From: Elephas maximus indicus
Lineage: Eukaryota > Chordata > Mammalia > Proboscidea > Elephantidae
Direction: 5' to 3'
Assembly (NCBI RefSeq): GCF_024166365.1
Contig: NC_064846.1
Coordinates: 32,509,866 to 32,573,865, forward strand
DNA length: 64,000 nucleotides
Position numbers and translations under genes: made by a program. Positions 12,191 through 24,506 of this stretch are shown here, in pieces. The notes below the pieces were generated by a model that was not told the DNA's origin, did not search any database, and was given only the letters and a program-made list of their open reading frames with translations. How positions within the stretch are numbered: position 1 is the stretch's first letter; each line of letters begins with the position of its first letter.

Positions 12191-13731
12191 ATAAAAAAAA
12201 ATTAGCAGCAAATGTGAGCTCTAAAGCTGTCTCAAAACTTTGTTAAAAATACGGCTGATACAGAAAGTGCATATGCATTCAAGTCCCTTTTCTCCAAGGA
12301 CCAGTCATTTTAATCTGTTTTTCACACGTAGTCCTTGGAGTCAATTGTATTATAAATAACACAGGCTGGCTTGAATTTTATCATTGTTCTCCAAGTTCTT
12401 GAGGCAATTTTTTAATCTAAATATTTCACTTTAAAATTTTCCTCTTGAGTTATCGGAATATTTTCCACAATCCTCAACCACCATCGATCTTATTTAAGCA
12501 AAAGGAGAGGCTATTACCATATTACCAGGTGACGAAGACGTGGTTGATTTGAGTTCAAACCAGCAATGATAACTCCATAATTCATCTTGTTTCTCTTAAA
12601 CTATTCCCTAGAAGTGGACTATAAGAGATTTCCTTAAAACCTAGTATATTTACTTTGCGTAATCTTTTCTGATAGTATTTTCCTAGGATGATGGAGGAAA
12701 AGGAAGGCTTATCTGGATAAATTGCCTTAAACAAAGTAAACCCCTGGAAACCTAGCCACTGCATTAGTTCCACTCTCTGAATATTTGTTTAGAGCAACTG
12801 AGAACGGATGAGCAGTAGTTTTGTATTTTTCACTTTGGCAGAGTGTTCAGCCCTACTACTGCTCTTATGAACTGGCAGGTGGCTGGGCTGGCAGGTGGCT
12901 GGGAATGGTGTGGAGAAGGGAAGCAATGTGACACGGTAGTGTTAGGCCTCTTCCTGACATGGTGCTCATAGTATTTCCTTTATTTTCTGCCTTGGTTTTT
13001 ATTTTAATTAAGGTTGTGTTTACACTGTTACAAAATAAATAGAATCACGACATATTTTTCATGCAAGATCTCTTATACAGGTAATCTGATCTCATTTAAC
13101 TCAGATACATTCAAACCAGTTCCTGATGTCATCACCATATCTTATAACAAAACACTATTGAATACCATCTACGTGTGCCAGGCCTGGTTCATAATGCCCA
13201 AAAGGCCTAAAAGTAAGGACTCTAATAGGACATTTCCTGGCATCAGGCCAACCAGGACCTATTTTTGGGTGCAAGGAGGAGACTACACAGCTGACTGCCT
13301 CTTCCGAGAGAGTTGGAGTGTCTCGAGGCTCCTGTTTTCTTCAACATATTCCCTAATCCTGATCCTTCAGTCCACTGAAGATTTATAGGATTCCGTAAGA
13401 ATATGGAAAGTCAGTATGAAAACACAAGTCTTTATAGGAGTGTAAAGAGGAAATAGAGGATCTAATCTTTGCCATTAGGACCTGTACAGGATCTTTCTTT
13501 CCCTGTTGTACAAAAGAAGTTCTCATTTTTTACAAAAGCAGGAAGAGCATTAAAATTGGAACGTCTGCCTAGTAAATATGCTTGCTGGTTTCGTAGAATA
13601 GAACATCATTATTCCATTTGTCCTTCTTCCTCTTCACTTCTGAGATCCTACCTCACCAACTTTCTCCAACATTTAATGTGGCTTTTTCCATACAAGAGTG
13701 TTTTCCTTATAACCTGCAATTTTCACACCCA
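12191..13731. other. Unassigned intergenic sequence
   Basis: Mostly AT-rich. It includes a 16-bp tandem pair (CTGGCAGGTGGCTGGG) near 12871-12902. Short open frames at 13014-13388 and 13469-13738 show no recognisable domain and I do not call them genes. Confidence 0.5.
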
Positions 13732-13742
13732 TACCTAGGGGA

Positions 13743-13942
13743 AGAATAACCCTGGTGGCACAGTGGTTAAAGCGCTCAGCTTCTAACCAGAGGGTCGGCA
13801 TTTAGAATCCACAGAAGAAAGAAGTGGTAGTCTGCTCCCATAAAGATTACAGCCTTGGAAACCCTACGGGGCAGTTCTACTCTGTCCTATAGGGTCGCTA
13901 TGAGTCAGAATTTGACTCAACGACAATGTGTTTTGGGGAGTT
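13743..13942 (+). mobile_element. AfroSINE, long form
   Basis: CCCTGGTGGCACAGTGGTTA head, middle segment AAGAAGTGGTAGTCTGC and the GGGGCAGTTCTACTCTGTCC tail. A short flanking direct repeat, TACCTAGG, occurs at 13732-13739 and 13943-13950. It is a decayed duplication. Confidence 0.9.
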
Positions 13943-13950
13943 TACCTAGG

Positions 13951-14587
13951 AGAAATTAGAAACAATCCAATACCTCCAAAAATCACTCAATAACTCAAGT
14001 GATGCTCCTTCTTTGCAGTCTTCTCTAAAGAAAACCACAGTCCTCTCTGGTTCTTCACATAGCCTATCTCCTACTCAAGTTCTTTCATCTTTTCCACTGG
14101 TATCTCTTTTCCCACTACCAGCGCACTATTTCCTTGTCCACCCTGCTCAACTTAAAAGGGTCCAGTTCACAAATGGAAGAGATTTATATCTCCTGGAGCA
14201 GAGGTGGAGGGCATTAGTGAAAGCACACAATGCTACGTGGAAGGAGAAGCGAGATGTGATGGTGTTCTTCGGTATGCACTTATGGATTAAAATCATACCA
14301 GTACTTTCCCAAGTCAAACCACTCAGGACACCTCCGGAGCAGGGAAATAAGTGAGGGTCAACAGTAGGAATGCGCTGAGATTTAGCTTTGGTCTCAGTAG
14401 TTAGCCAAAATTTCCTCTTCAGCTTTGGCCTCACTCTTTGGTGATAAGAGAAATAACAGAATATCTACCTCAACATCACTTCTGCCATCCCAGAACTTGC
14501 ACATGATGTGATCATATATGTTATCAGCATATATCATCAGCATCAAAATGTCAGTAATATGAACAAAGAATATAATTTAGACTTGTT
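13951..14587. other. Unassigned intergenic sequence
   Basis: A frame at 14013-14354 has no recognisable motif. I see no repeat or gene here. Confidence 0.5.
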
Positions 14588-16585
14588 ATTTTTTAAATAA
14601 TATTTTACTGTGTTTAAGGTGAAAGTTTACACAGCAAATTGTTGTTGTTAGGTGACACCAAGTTGGTTCTGACTCACAGCAACCCTGTGTACGACAGAAC
14701 AAAACACTGCCCGGTCCTGCACCATCCTCACAATCGTTGTTATGTTTGAGCTCATTGTTGCAGCCACTGTGTCAATCCATCTTGTTGAGGGTCTTCCTCT
14801 TTTTTGCTGACCCTCTACTTTACCAGCATAATGTCCTTCTCCAGGGACTGGTCCCTCCGGACAACATGTCCAAAATATGTAAGATGAAGTCTCTCCATCC
14901 TTGCTTCTAAGGAGCATTCTGATTGCACTTCTTCCAAGATAGATGTGTTCGTTCTTTTGGCAGTCCATGGTATATTCAATATTCTTTGCCAACACCACAT
15001 TTCAAAGGCATCAATTCTTCTTTGGCCTTCCTTATTCATTGTTCAGCTTTTGTATACATATGAGGTGATTGAAAACACCATGGCTTGGGTCAGGCTCACC
15101 TTATCCTTGAATTGACATCTTTGCTTTTTAACACTTTAAAGAGGTCTTTTGCAGCAGATTTGCCCAATGCAATGCGTCCCTTGATTTTTTAATTGCTGCT
15201 TCCATGGTTGTTGACAGTGGATCCAAGTAAAATGAAATCCTTGAAAACTTCAATGTTTTCTCCATTTATCATGATGTTGCTTACTGGTCCAGTTCTGAGG
15301 AGTTCTGTTTCCTTTATGTTGAGGTGTAATCCATATTGAAGGCTGTAGTCTTTGATCTTCATCAGTAAGTGTTTCAAGTCCTCCTCCCTTTCAGCAAGCA
15401 AGGTTGTGTCATCTGCACATTGTAGGTTATTAATGAGTGTCCCTCCAATCCCGATACCCCGTTCTTCTTTATATAGTCCAGGTTCTCAGATTATTTGCTC
15501 AGCACACAGATTGAATAAGTATGAAAGGATACAACCATGTCGCACACCTTTCCTGACCTTAAACCACACAGTATCCCCTTATTCTGTTTGAACCATTTCT
15601 TCTTGATCTATATACAGGTTCTGCACGAGCACAATTAAGTGTTCTGGAATTTCCATTCCTCACAATGTTATCCCTAATTTGTTATGATCCACACAGTCCA
15701 GTGCCTTAGCATAGTCAATAAAACACAGGTAAACATCTTTCTGGTATTCTCTGCTTTCAGCCAGAATCCATCTGACATCAGCAGTGATATCCCTCTTCCC
15801 ACATCCTCTTAGAATTTGGCTTCAATTTCTGGCAGTTCCTTATTGATATACTGCTGCAGCCACTTTTGAATGATCTTCAGCAAAATTCTACTTGAGTGTG
15901 ATATTAATGATATTGTTCAATGATTTCCAAATTCTGTTGGATCATCTTTCTTGGGAACTGGCATAAATAGGAATCTCTTCTAGCAAATTAGGTTCCCATT
16001 TAACAATTCTCCACAAATTATTCAGTGATATTGCTTACATTTTGACAATATGTCATCATTCTCATTCATTTCATTCTGGTTGTACCATTTCCAGTACTCT
16101 AGCTTCCCTGCCCCCTTACCTTCTCATCTTTGCTTTAATTTTTGACCATTTGTCTCATATATGATTTTTTAAAGAAGCTCATTATTCATGGGTGGTATTT
16201 ATTTTATGAGCTAATCTGTTATTTAGCTAAAAGGTGACCTCAAGGGATAATTTTGGTTTAAGGTTTAAATAGTATCTCAGGGCCATAGTCTTGGGAAGTC
16301 CTCTGGTTGAGACCAATCCATTAAGTCTAGGCTTTCTAAGAATTTGAGTTCAGTTCCACACTTTTCTCCTGTCCTATCAGGATCAATCTATTGTGGCCCT
16401 GATCAGAACGGCCAGTAGTGGTAGCCTGGCACCATCTAGTTCTTCTGGTCTCAGGGTAGATGAGGCCATGATTCATGTAGACTATTAGTCCTCTAAACTA
16501 CTTTCTTCTCTGAGTCTTTGGTTTCCTTCTTTCACTTTTGTTTTGGATGAGTAGAGATCAATAGTTGTATCTTAGATGGCTAGAT
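14588..16585 (-). mobile_element. Old L1 3' UTR, interrupted by an RTE insertion
   Basis: 14588-14640 is the terminal end of an L1 3' UTR in reverse (TTTAAGGTGAAAGTTTAC). The element resumes at 15990 and runs to about 16585, with motifs shared with the younger L1s here (CACCATCTAGTTCTTCTGGT near 16430). The two parts are collinear once the RTE is removed. Confidence 0.82.
14641..15981 (-). mobile_element. RTE/BovB-type LINE, 5' truncated, with target-site duplication
   Basis: The 3' end (minus strand) carries an AAC-type tail (GTTGTTGTT on the plus strand at 14641). The body encodes the RT palm (CADDTTLLAEREEDL) and C-terminal region (RMLGRSAIRM-like and RLHLTYFGHVVRRDQ). It is flanked by AGCAAATT at 14633-14640 and 15982-15989. 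It lacks the endonuclease and is broken by stops. Confidence 0.92.
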
Positions 16586-17301
16586 TTATTTTTAATATGT
16601 GAATATTTATTTTCAAGCATCGGTAAGAACTCTCGATGTCAATTAAAGTGAAAATTTCCCTATGTGCTTTATATGTTGAAATCCATTCAGTCAGTTAATA
16701 TATAAATGCATATTTATTATGGCATGAGTAAAATGCTATAATGAATGCTTAATGATGCTGGTGAAAGTGTTTAATTTTATGAACATAATTATTAGGAACT
16801 TAAAAAAAACAGTTAAATAGGGAAATGGATTAAAAGTCAATACAAATATTAAGAGATCATGCAATGGCCAAATAAATTTCAGACATCATACAATTTTTGA
16901 GCCATTATTTTTTAATTAAATACAAGACAAAAATAAAAATTAGATTATATCATAATCTTTGTAGAACTGTTTTTATATTAGAATCCATAATAATAAACAA
17001 AATCAGCTTTAAGAACCATATTTAATTTTTAATTATTTCATTATAATAAGGCCATGAGTATTTTAAGAAAAACTCTAATTCAGGAATCATTCATAGCTTA
17101 TAAGGATGAAATAAAAACTAAATGTCACCTTTTACATCTCAAACTTTCATGAGGAGTAAAATCTCAAAATCATCCACATTTTCCATGATAAATCATGTTG
17201 CATCCAAAAACACTAACGAAGAATGTAATGACTATGAAAAAGAAGAAGCTGTTGGAGACAAGTGAGGTAGCCAAATGTTCAAACAAAATAAGACGGCAGC
17301 T
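16586..17301. other. Unassigned AT-rich sequence
   Basis: Very AT-rich. No frame or repeat recognised. Confidence 0.5.
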
Positions 17302-18210
17302 ATTACATTATTTTTTATAATTTATGTTGTGCTTGAAGTGAATGTTTACATATCAAGTCAGTCTCCCACACAAAAACCCATATACACCTTGCTACACACT
17401 CCCAATTACTCGCCCCCTAATGAGACAGCCTGCCCTCTCCCTCCACTCTCTCTTTTCGTGTCCTTTTCACCAGCTTCTAACCCCCTCCACCCTCTCATCT
17501 CCCCTCCAGGCAGGAGATGCCAACATAGTCTCAAGTGTCCACCTGACCCAAGAAGCTGACTCTTCACCAGCATCCCTCTCCAACCCATTGTCCAGTCCAA
17601 TCCATGTCTGAAGAGTTGGATTCGGGAATGGTTCCTGTCCTGGGCCAACAGAAGGTCTGGGGGCCATGACCACCGGGGTCCTTCCAGTCTCAGTCAGACC
17701 ATTAAGTCTGGTCATATGAGAATTTGGGGTCTGCGTCCCACTGCTCTCCTGCCCCCTCTGGGGTTCTCTGTTGTGTTCCCTGTCAGGGCAGTCATCAGTT
17801 GCAGCCGGGCACCATCTAGTTCTTCTGGTCTCAGGATGATGTAGTCGCTGGTTCCTGTGGTCCTTTCTGTCTCTTGGGCTCATAATCACCTTGTGTCCTT
17901 GATGTTCTTCATTCTCCTTTGATCCAGGCGGGTTGAGACCAATTGATGCATCTTAAATGGCTGCTTGCTAGTGTTTAAGACCGCAGACACCACTCTTCAA
18001 AGTGGGATGCAGAATATTTTCTTAATAGATTTTATTATGCCGATTGATTTAGATATCCCTTGAAACCATGGTCCCCAGACCCCTGCCCCTGCTACGCTGG
18101 CCTTCAAAGCATTCAGTTCATTCAGGAAACTTCTTTGCTTTTCCTTTAGTCCAATTGTGCTGACCTCCCTTCATCTAAAGTAGTTCTTATCTACTATCTA
18201 ATTAGTGAAT

Positions 18211-18280
18211 GTCCCTCTCCCACCCTCCGTCCCTCTCCCACCCTCCATCCCTCCCCCACCCTCCATCCCTCCCCCCTCTC
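18211..18280 (-). repeat. 18-bp tandem repeat in L1 3' UTR, C-rich on plus strand
   Basis: Nearly four units of an 18-bp motif starting GTCCCTCTCCCACC (18211-18228, 18229-18246, 18247-18264, 18265-18280). The minus strand is G-rich with repeated GGG runs. It corresponds to the single G-rich tract at 505-533 in the plus-strand L1. Confidence 0.88.
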
Positions 18281-18487
18281 GTCACCACAAAAGAATGTTT
18301 TCTTCTCAGTTTAAACTATTTCTCAAGTTCTTATAATAGTGGTCTTATACAATATGTCCTTTTGCAACTGACTAATTTCACTCAGCATAATGCCTTCCAG
18401 GTTCCTCCCTGTTATGAAATGTTTCACAGATTCCTCACTGTTCTTTATCGATGCGTAGTACCCCATTGAGTGAATTTATTTATCCAT

Positions 18488-20456
18488 TCATAATTTATTT
18501 ATCCATTCATCCATTGACGGGCACCTTGGTTGCTGCCATCTTTTAGCTATTGTAAACAGTGCTGCAATAAACATGGGTGTGCATATACCTGTTCCTGTAA
18601 AGGCTCTTATTTCTCTGGGATATATTCCGAGGAGTGGGATTGCTGGATCATCTGGTAGTTCTATTTCTAGCTTTTTAAGGAAGCCCAAATTGATTTCCAA
18701 AAGTGGTTGTAACATTTGACATTCCCACCGGCAGTGTAGAAGTGTTCCAATCTCTCCACAGCCTCTCCAACATTTATTATTTTGTGTTTTTTGGATTAAT
18801 GCCAGCTTTGTTGGAGTGAGATGATATCTCATTGTACTTTTGATCTGCATTTCTCTAATCGGTAATAATCGTGAACATTTCCTCATGTATCTGTTAGCTA
18901 CCTGACTGTCTTCTTCAGTGAAGTATCTATTCATATCTTTTGCCCGTTTTTTAATTGGGTTATTTGTCTTTTTTGCGGTTGAGTTTTTGCAGTATCATGT
19001 AGAGTTTAGAGATCAGGTGCTGATCAGAAACGTCATAGCTAAAAACTTTTTCCCGGTCTGTAGGTAGTCTTTTTACTCTTTTGGCGAAGTCTTTGGATGA
19101 GCATAGGTGTTTGATTTTTTGGAGCTCCCAGTTATCTAGTCTTTCTTCTACATTCTTTATAATGTTTTGTATACTGTTTATGCCATTTATTAGAGCTCCT
19201 AATGTTGTCCCTATTTTTTCTTCCATGATCTTTATCGTTTTAGATTTTAGATTTAGGTCTTTGATCCATCTCGAGTTAGTTTCTGTGCATGGAGTGAGGT
19301 ATGGGTCTTGTTTCATTTTCTTTTGCAGATAGATATCCAATTATGCCAGCACCATTTGTTAAAAAGACCATCTTTTCCCCCATTTAACTGTTTTGGGGCC
19401 TTTGTCAGATATCAACTGCTCATATATGGATGGATTTCTGTCTGGATTCTCAATTCTGTTCCATTGGTCCATGTATCTGTTGTTGTACCAGTACCAGGCT
19501 GTTTTGACTACTGTGGCGGTATAATAGGTTCTAAAATCAGGTGAAGTAAGGCCTCCCCCTTTGTTCTTCTTTTTCAGTAATGCCTTATTTATGCAGGGCC
19601 TCTTTCCCTTCCATATGAAGTTGGTGATTTGTTTCTCCATCTCATTAAAGAACATCCTTGGGATTTGAATCGGAATTGCATTAAATGTATAGATCACTTT
19701 TGTTAGAATAAACGTTTTTATAATGTTAAGTTTTCCTAACCACGAGCAAGGTATGTTCTTCCACTTATGTAAGTCTCTTTTGGTTTCTTGCAGAAGTGTA
19801 CTGTAGTTTTCTTTGTATAAGTCTTTTACATCTCTGGTAAGATTTATTCCTAAGTATTTTATCTTCTTGGGGGCTACTGTAAATGGCACTGATTTGGTGA
19901 TTTCCTCTTCAATGTTCTTTTTGTTGATGTAGAGGAATCCAACTGATTTTCATATGTTTATCTTGTATCCTGATACTCTGCTGAACTCTTCTATTTTCAG
20001 TAGTTTTCTGGAGGATTCCTTAGGGTTTTCTGTGTATAAGATCATGTCATCTGCAAATACAGATACTTTGACTTCTTCCTTGCCAATCTGGATGCCCTTT
20101 ATTTCTTTATCTAGCCTAATTGCTCTGGCTAGGACTTTCTGCACAATGTTGAATAAGAGTGGTGATAAAGGGCATCCTTGTCTGGTTCCTGATCTCAGTG
20201 GGAATGTTGTCAGGCTCTCTCCGTTTAGGGTGATGCTGGCTGTTGGCTTTGTATAAATGCCCTTTATTATGTTGAGGAATTTTCCTTCTATTCCTATTTT
20301 GCTGAGAGTTCTTATCATGAATGAGTGTTGAACTTTGTCAAATGCCTTTTCTGCATTAATTGATAAAATCATGTGATTCTTCTCTCTTGTTTTATTTATG
20401 TGGTGGACTGTTTTTCTAATGTTGAACCATCCCTGCATATCTGGTATGAATCTCAC
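18488..20456 (-). pseudogene. L1 ORF2p remnant (RT and C-terminal domain)
   Basis: Successive frames read [49 protein letters not shown] and the catalytic FADDMILY. They continue through [20 protein letters not shown] and [16 protein letters not shown] to the C-terminus ([16 protein letters not shown]). The RT active site is intact. Frameshifts between 20456 and 18488 and loss of the endonuclease make it non-functional. Confidence 0.92.
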
Positions 20457-21223
20457 TTGGTCATGGTGAATTATTTTTTTGATATTTTGTTGAATCCTAT
20501 TGGCTAGAATTTTGTTGAGGATTTTTGCATCTCTACACTCATGAGGGATATAGGTCTATAATTTTCTTTTCTTGTGGTATCTTTACCTGGTTTTGGTATC
20601 AGGGATATTCCCTCAACTTGCGTTTATCTGGAAATGTCTTAATTTCACCTTCATACTTAAGAGACAGTTTTGATGGATATATGATTCTTGGCAGGCAATT
20701 TTTTTTCCTTCAATTTTTAAAATATGTCATCCCATTGCCTTCTTGCCTGCATGGTTTCTGCCGAGTAGTCTGAGCTTATTCTTTTTGCCTCTCCTTCGTA
20801 GGTGACTTTTCATTTATCCCTCACTGCTCTTATAATTCTCTCTTTATCTTTGGTTTTGGCAAGCTTGATTATAATATGTCTTGGTTACTTTCTTTTAACA
20901 TCTACCTTATGCGGAGTTGGATGAGAATCTTGGATAGATATCTTCTCATCTTTCACAATGTCAGGGAAGTTTTCTGCCAACAAGTCTTCAACAATTTTCT
21001 CTGTGTTTTCTGCTATCCCTCCCTGTTCTGGTACTCCAATCACTCATACATTATTTCTCTTGATAGAGTCCCACGTGACTCTTAAGGTTTCTTCATTTTT
21101 TTTTTTTAATTCTTTCATCTGAATTTTCTTCAAATATAATAGTGCCAAGTGTTTTATCTTCGAGTTCAGAAATTCTGGCTTCTACTTGCTCAATTCTGCT
21201 CCTCTGACTTTCTATTGAGTTAT

Positions 21224-21523
21224 CTAATTCTGTAATTTTATTGTTAATCTTCTGAATTTCTGATTGCTGTCTATGGATTTTTCCAGCTTATTAAGCTTTC
21301 CATTATGTTCCTGAATAATCTTTCTAATTTCTTCAGTTGCTTTATCTGTGTATTTCCTCATTTCCTTCGTGATGTCTTGAAGTGTTTTGTGTTCTGCATC
21401 TGGAAATTCCAGGAATGCACTTTCATCTAGAAGATCTCTGGATTCTTTCTTTTGAGAGCCTGTTGAGGTGATCATGGTCTGTTTCTTTATATGACTTGAT
21501 ATTGACTGTTGTCTCCGAGCCAT
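21224..21523 (-). pseudogene. L1 ORF1p N-terminal remnant
   Basis: Starts MARRQQSISSHIKKQTMITS, includes LDESAFLEFPDAEH and a coiled-coil stretch (EEIRKIIQEHNGKLNKLEK). Then a frameshift. The RNA-binding domain continues in other frames down to about 20610. Compared with the copy at 8331-8924, the N-terminal MARR extension is open here. Confidence 0.85.
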
Positions 21524-22776
21524 CTCTAAGTTATTGTATTAGTTTATGCTTGCTTACTGTGTCATAGCTGCTTGCTTTGTTTTGTTTTGGTATACCCCTA
21601 TGGGTTGCTTGAGTGAGCTAGCTTGATTATTTTCACCTTTGGAGCTCTGGTGTCCTGTCCCCAGCTGGCTAGAGCTGTTATCAAGTATACCAGTCTAGGA
21701 GTCCATTCAGTTTTCTTGTATGAATTCAGCTCAGGTTTCCAGGTAGCTGATATCAAGTGTGCGGTATAGGCTCTGTCCTACAGTCTTAGAGGGACCGGGG
21801 TGATTGGCATATATACCCATATCTGATTGCAGCAGGGGGTCACGCTCTGAACAAGGCAGGGGGCTGAGAACCGACCCCCAAGTGTCTCTGAGGAAAACGT
21901 GTCTCTGTTCCCTAGAGAGTGCTTTTGGGTGGGCTCTGCAGAGGAACCATGGGCACCTAAAGATTTTGTTGTAAGGACTGGAAGGTACCAGTTATCCCTG
22001 GGCCCATGTCCCAGGTTGCTGGGCAACCCAAGTGGAGCCACCAGTTCTTAGGTCCCTGTTCTGGGTAGGTGAGACCTTGTTTAATAGGCAAAGCAATGTC
22101 AAATGTCAAACACCCACCTCTCCACCGCACAGCTGAAATGGTTGGAGTTTGTGAACAAGGGCCTATTCTCCCAAAAAAGGCCCACACAGGTCCATGCAGA
22201 AGGGAAAGGTGCTCAAGGTCCACGGAGGGTTTATGCCTGGACAGGAGCCACTTCTGTCCTGAGCTTCTCCAGTTAATGGAGCTAGCAAATTATCTTTTCC
22301 CCCCAGTTGCAAATTTTTTCCTTCCCCAAGGCCGGGAGGATGGCTCTAGGTGCTCACCAGGGTCTCTCTCAGGCCTAGGGATTCAGCCGCTGAAGCTGGC
22401 TTGGGGGTGGGGGAGGCACGGTAAAATATACGCAAGTACTTAGCTTTTGCCGAGAGTGCCCTTCTGCTCAGGTTCTGGAGGTGCGAGTGGGCTGTGTGGC
22501 TGGCTACTTCTCCCTGAGGAAACTGCTGCTGAAAGCTAGGACCAGCCCGCCGCTGCCACCGCCGCTCCGGGAATGGGGCCTGAAGGCTCCCCGCGATTCA
22601 GGTCAGGTAACTCCTCTCCACTTCTGAACGGTCTCTTCCTTCCGCTGCCCCTCAGTTCCTTGTCTAAGCTTGCCTTTGATGCTCAGCGCTCTCAGCTTGT
22701 CACAATTATACTGGTTTCACTTGTTTTTTCGGGTCTTTGTTGTAAAGAGGGCTCAATGGAAGCGTCTGTCTATTCC

Positions 22777-22784
22777 GCCATCTT
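22777..22784 (-). promoter_or_regulatory. YY1-type motif at L1 5' end
   Basis: AAGATGGC on the minus strand, about 17-24 bp from the L1 5' end at 22800, matching the position in the copy ending at 10243. Confidence 0.65.
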
Positions 22785-22807
22785 GTCTCTGCCTCCTCTG
22801 TTACATT

Positions 22808-24302
22808 TTTTTAAGGCTGCCTAAATAAGGGAAAGCTTGTTCGCAGCTGCCACTGTCAACATAGTAGGACTTACTAACAACTGTCAGAATATAATTTCCA
22901 AAAAGTTAAACACATTAGTCTCATATACATGTAGAATGAAAATGTGTCTAAGAATTATTTAACTCATTAATGGACTCATTAGGATAGTGAAGCTAATTCA
23001 AAGAAGAATTCTAGGAACAAAGGATAATACAGCCCGGCAGAAAAGGCATGCTAAAATAAGTTTGAAGATAAAACTGGTTAATGTCCTACAGGGAAATAAA
23101 ACCCTAACCTTTGGGATTTTTCTAAGAGACAGAAATAATTTACATCTCTACTGAGCAACAAAAAAAAAAACAACTACAAGTTAACTTCACAAATTGAGTC
23201 CTTCAAGAGTAAATAAAAAATTAAACAAAGGCAGATCCTCCTAAATCATTAAAAAACATATATTTGGGTGTGTTTCAGTATGATATTGACGATATTGATG
23301 TTATATCCTTTGGCTTCATTTCCAGATTTTGGATAAATTTTCTTCACACAAATTATCGGAAGAGATAAAGTAGTTCATTTGCTGGAAGCTGCTGAAGATG
23401 CAACCCAACTGATATGCCTCAAGAAAGCAAATATGCCTTACGTGATGCCTGTTGTAAGGATCCTTCCTTCATTCTACTGTAGGGAATAAGCTAAAATAGG
23501 TATAGGTGCAATGAATGCTAAGATGCAGGTGGAAATCCATAGATGGTTTTACCTTAAATGTCTATTACACCGCTCCATTGTCACATTTGTAGATCCATGG
23601 TTTAAAGTCAAAAACTTTCTCAAATGGTTATAGAAAACACCAAGAGCTTTTTCCAGTTGCAGTTAAGATGTAGGAAGCACACACCTCCTTGTTTTTTCCA
23701 CTAAATGCAGCTGTAGAGCCTGGATAGAATCCATGGAGCAGCAATAAAGTAAGTGGTAGCGACAGCCACAGGGGCCCATAGGGACCTAAAACTCTGAGGG
23801 AGGAGAACCTGCCTCTTTAGTCAGAGGAGCTGTGGCTCCAAGAGGTCAAGAGAACCCCTACTGCTTTTTTTCTCTTTCCGCCCAGATGTGGGCACAATTA
23901 CAAGAAGTACACGTTAAAACAGGGTAACTAAATCTCCAGCTTTCTGGCCAGCGGACTGAACAGGGGAGCTCAAGGAACCAGAAAGTACCAGGGAGATCGT
24001 GGAGAGGGAGATGCTCTGCAAAACGATCCTGTAAAGTTGTTTATGACCTTCTCATAGAACCGTACACCAAAAAAAGCCAATTTTGCTGCATGTCAAATTA
24101 AGAAATACAACCAAAAATAAAATACAACTTAAAATAAAATTAATCTAAAGAAAGAAAAAAAGCAAGAGCATAAATAATATCAGAAATCAAAACACAAATG
24201 AGAGCAATGACCTTAAAACTGCTTCGGAAAATATTCAGAAAGCATTTTCTTCAAGTAGGCACAAAACTGACAGTGCTGAGAAATTAGAATTCCTGTATTT
24301 CA
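22808..24302. other. Unassigned intergenic sequence
   Basis: No recognisable gene. 23320-23460 has slightly higher codon-like content but no open frame I can place. 23650-24070 has GC content above its surroundings and could be old L1 5' sequence. Neither is certain. Confidence 0.4.
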
Positions 24303-24463
24303 ATGGAAACCCTGGTGGTATAGTGGTTAAGTGCTACAGCTGTTAACCAAAAGTTCGGCAGTTCAAATCCACCAGGCGCTCCTTGGAAACCCTACGGGGG
24401 CAGTTCTACTCTGTCTTATAGGGTCGCTATGAGTTGGAATCAACTCGACAGCAATGGGTTTGG
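24303..24463 (+). mobile_element. AfroSINE, short form
   Basis: GGAAACCCTGGTGGTATAGT head, AGTTCAAATCCACCAGGCGC box-B region and GGGTCGCTATGAGTTGGAAT tail. A nine-base direct repeat with one mismatch flanks it (ATTTCAATG, ATTTCGATG). Confidence 0.92.
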
Positions 24464-24506
24464 GCATTTCGATGTCAAAATTTTTAAACTCAAAAACTAT
24501 AATTTT

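Larger units (their letters stand above)
17309..22800 (-). mobile_element. L1 LINE with 5' UTR, internally deleted
   Basis: Minus-strand order: 5' UTR (about 21530-22800, CpG-rich near 22540-22620), ORF1 (about 20600-21523), then ORF2 from mid-RT to its C-terminus (about 18480-20600) and 3' UTR to 17309. ORF1 is cut after [12 protein letters not shown] sequence and joins ORF2 near 20605, so the ORF2 endonuclease is missing. TTACATT at 17302-17308 and 22801-22807 is the probable target-site duplication. Length is 5.5 kb. Confidence 0.92.

Noticed and set aside
13014..13738. Two adjacent open frames (124 and 89 codons)
   Set aside because: No recognisable domain, no splice or promoter support, and lengths expected by chance. 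Not called as genes.
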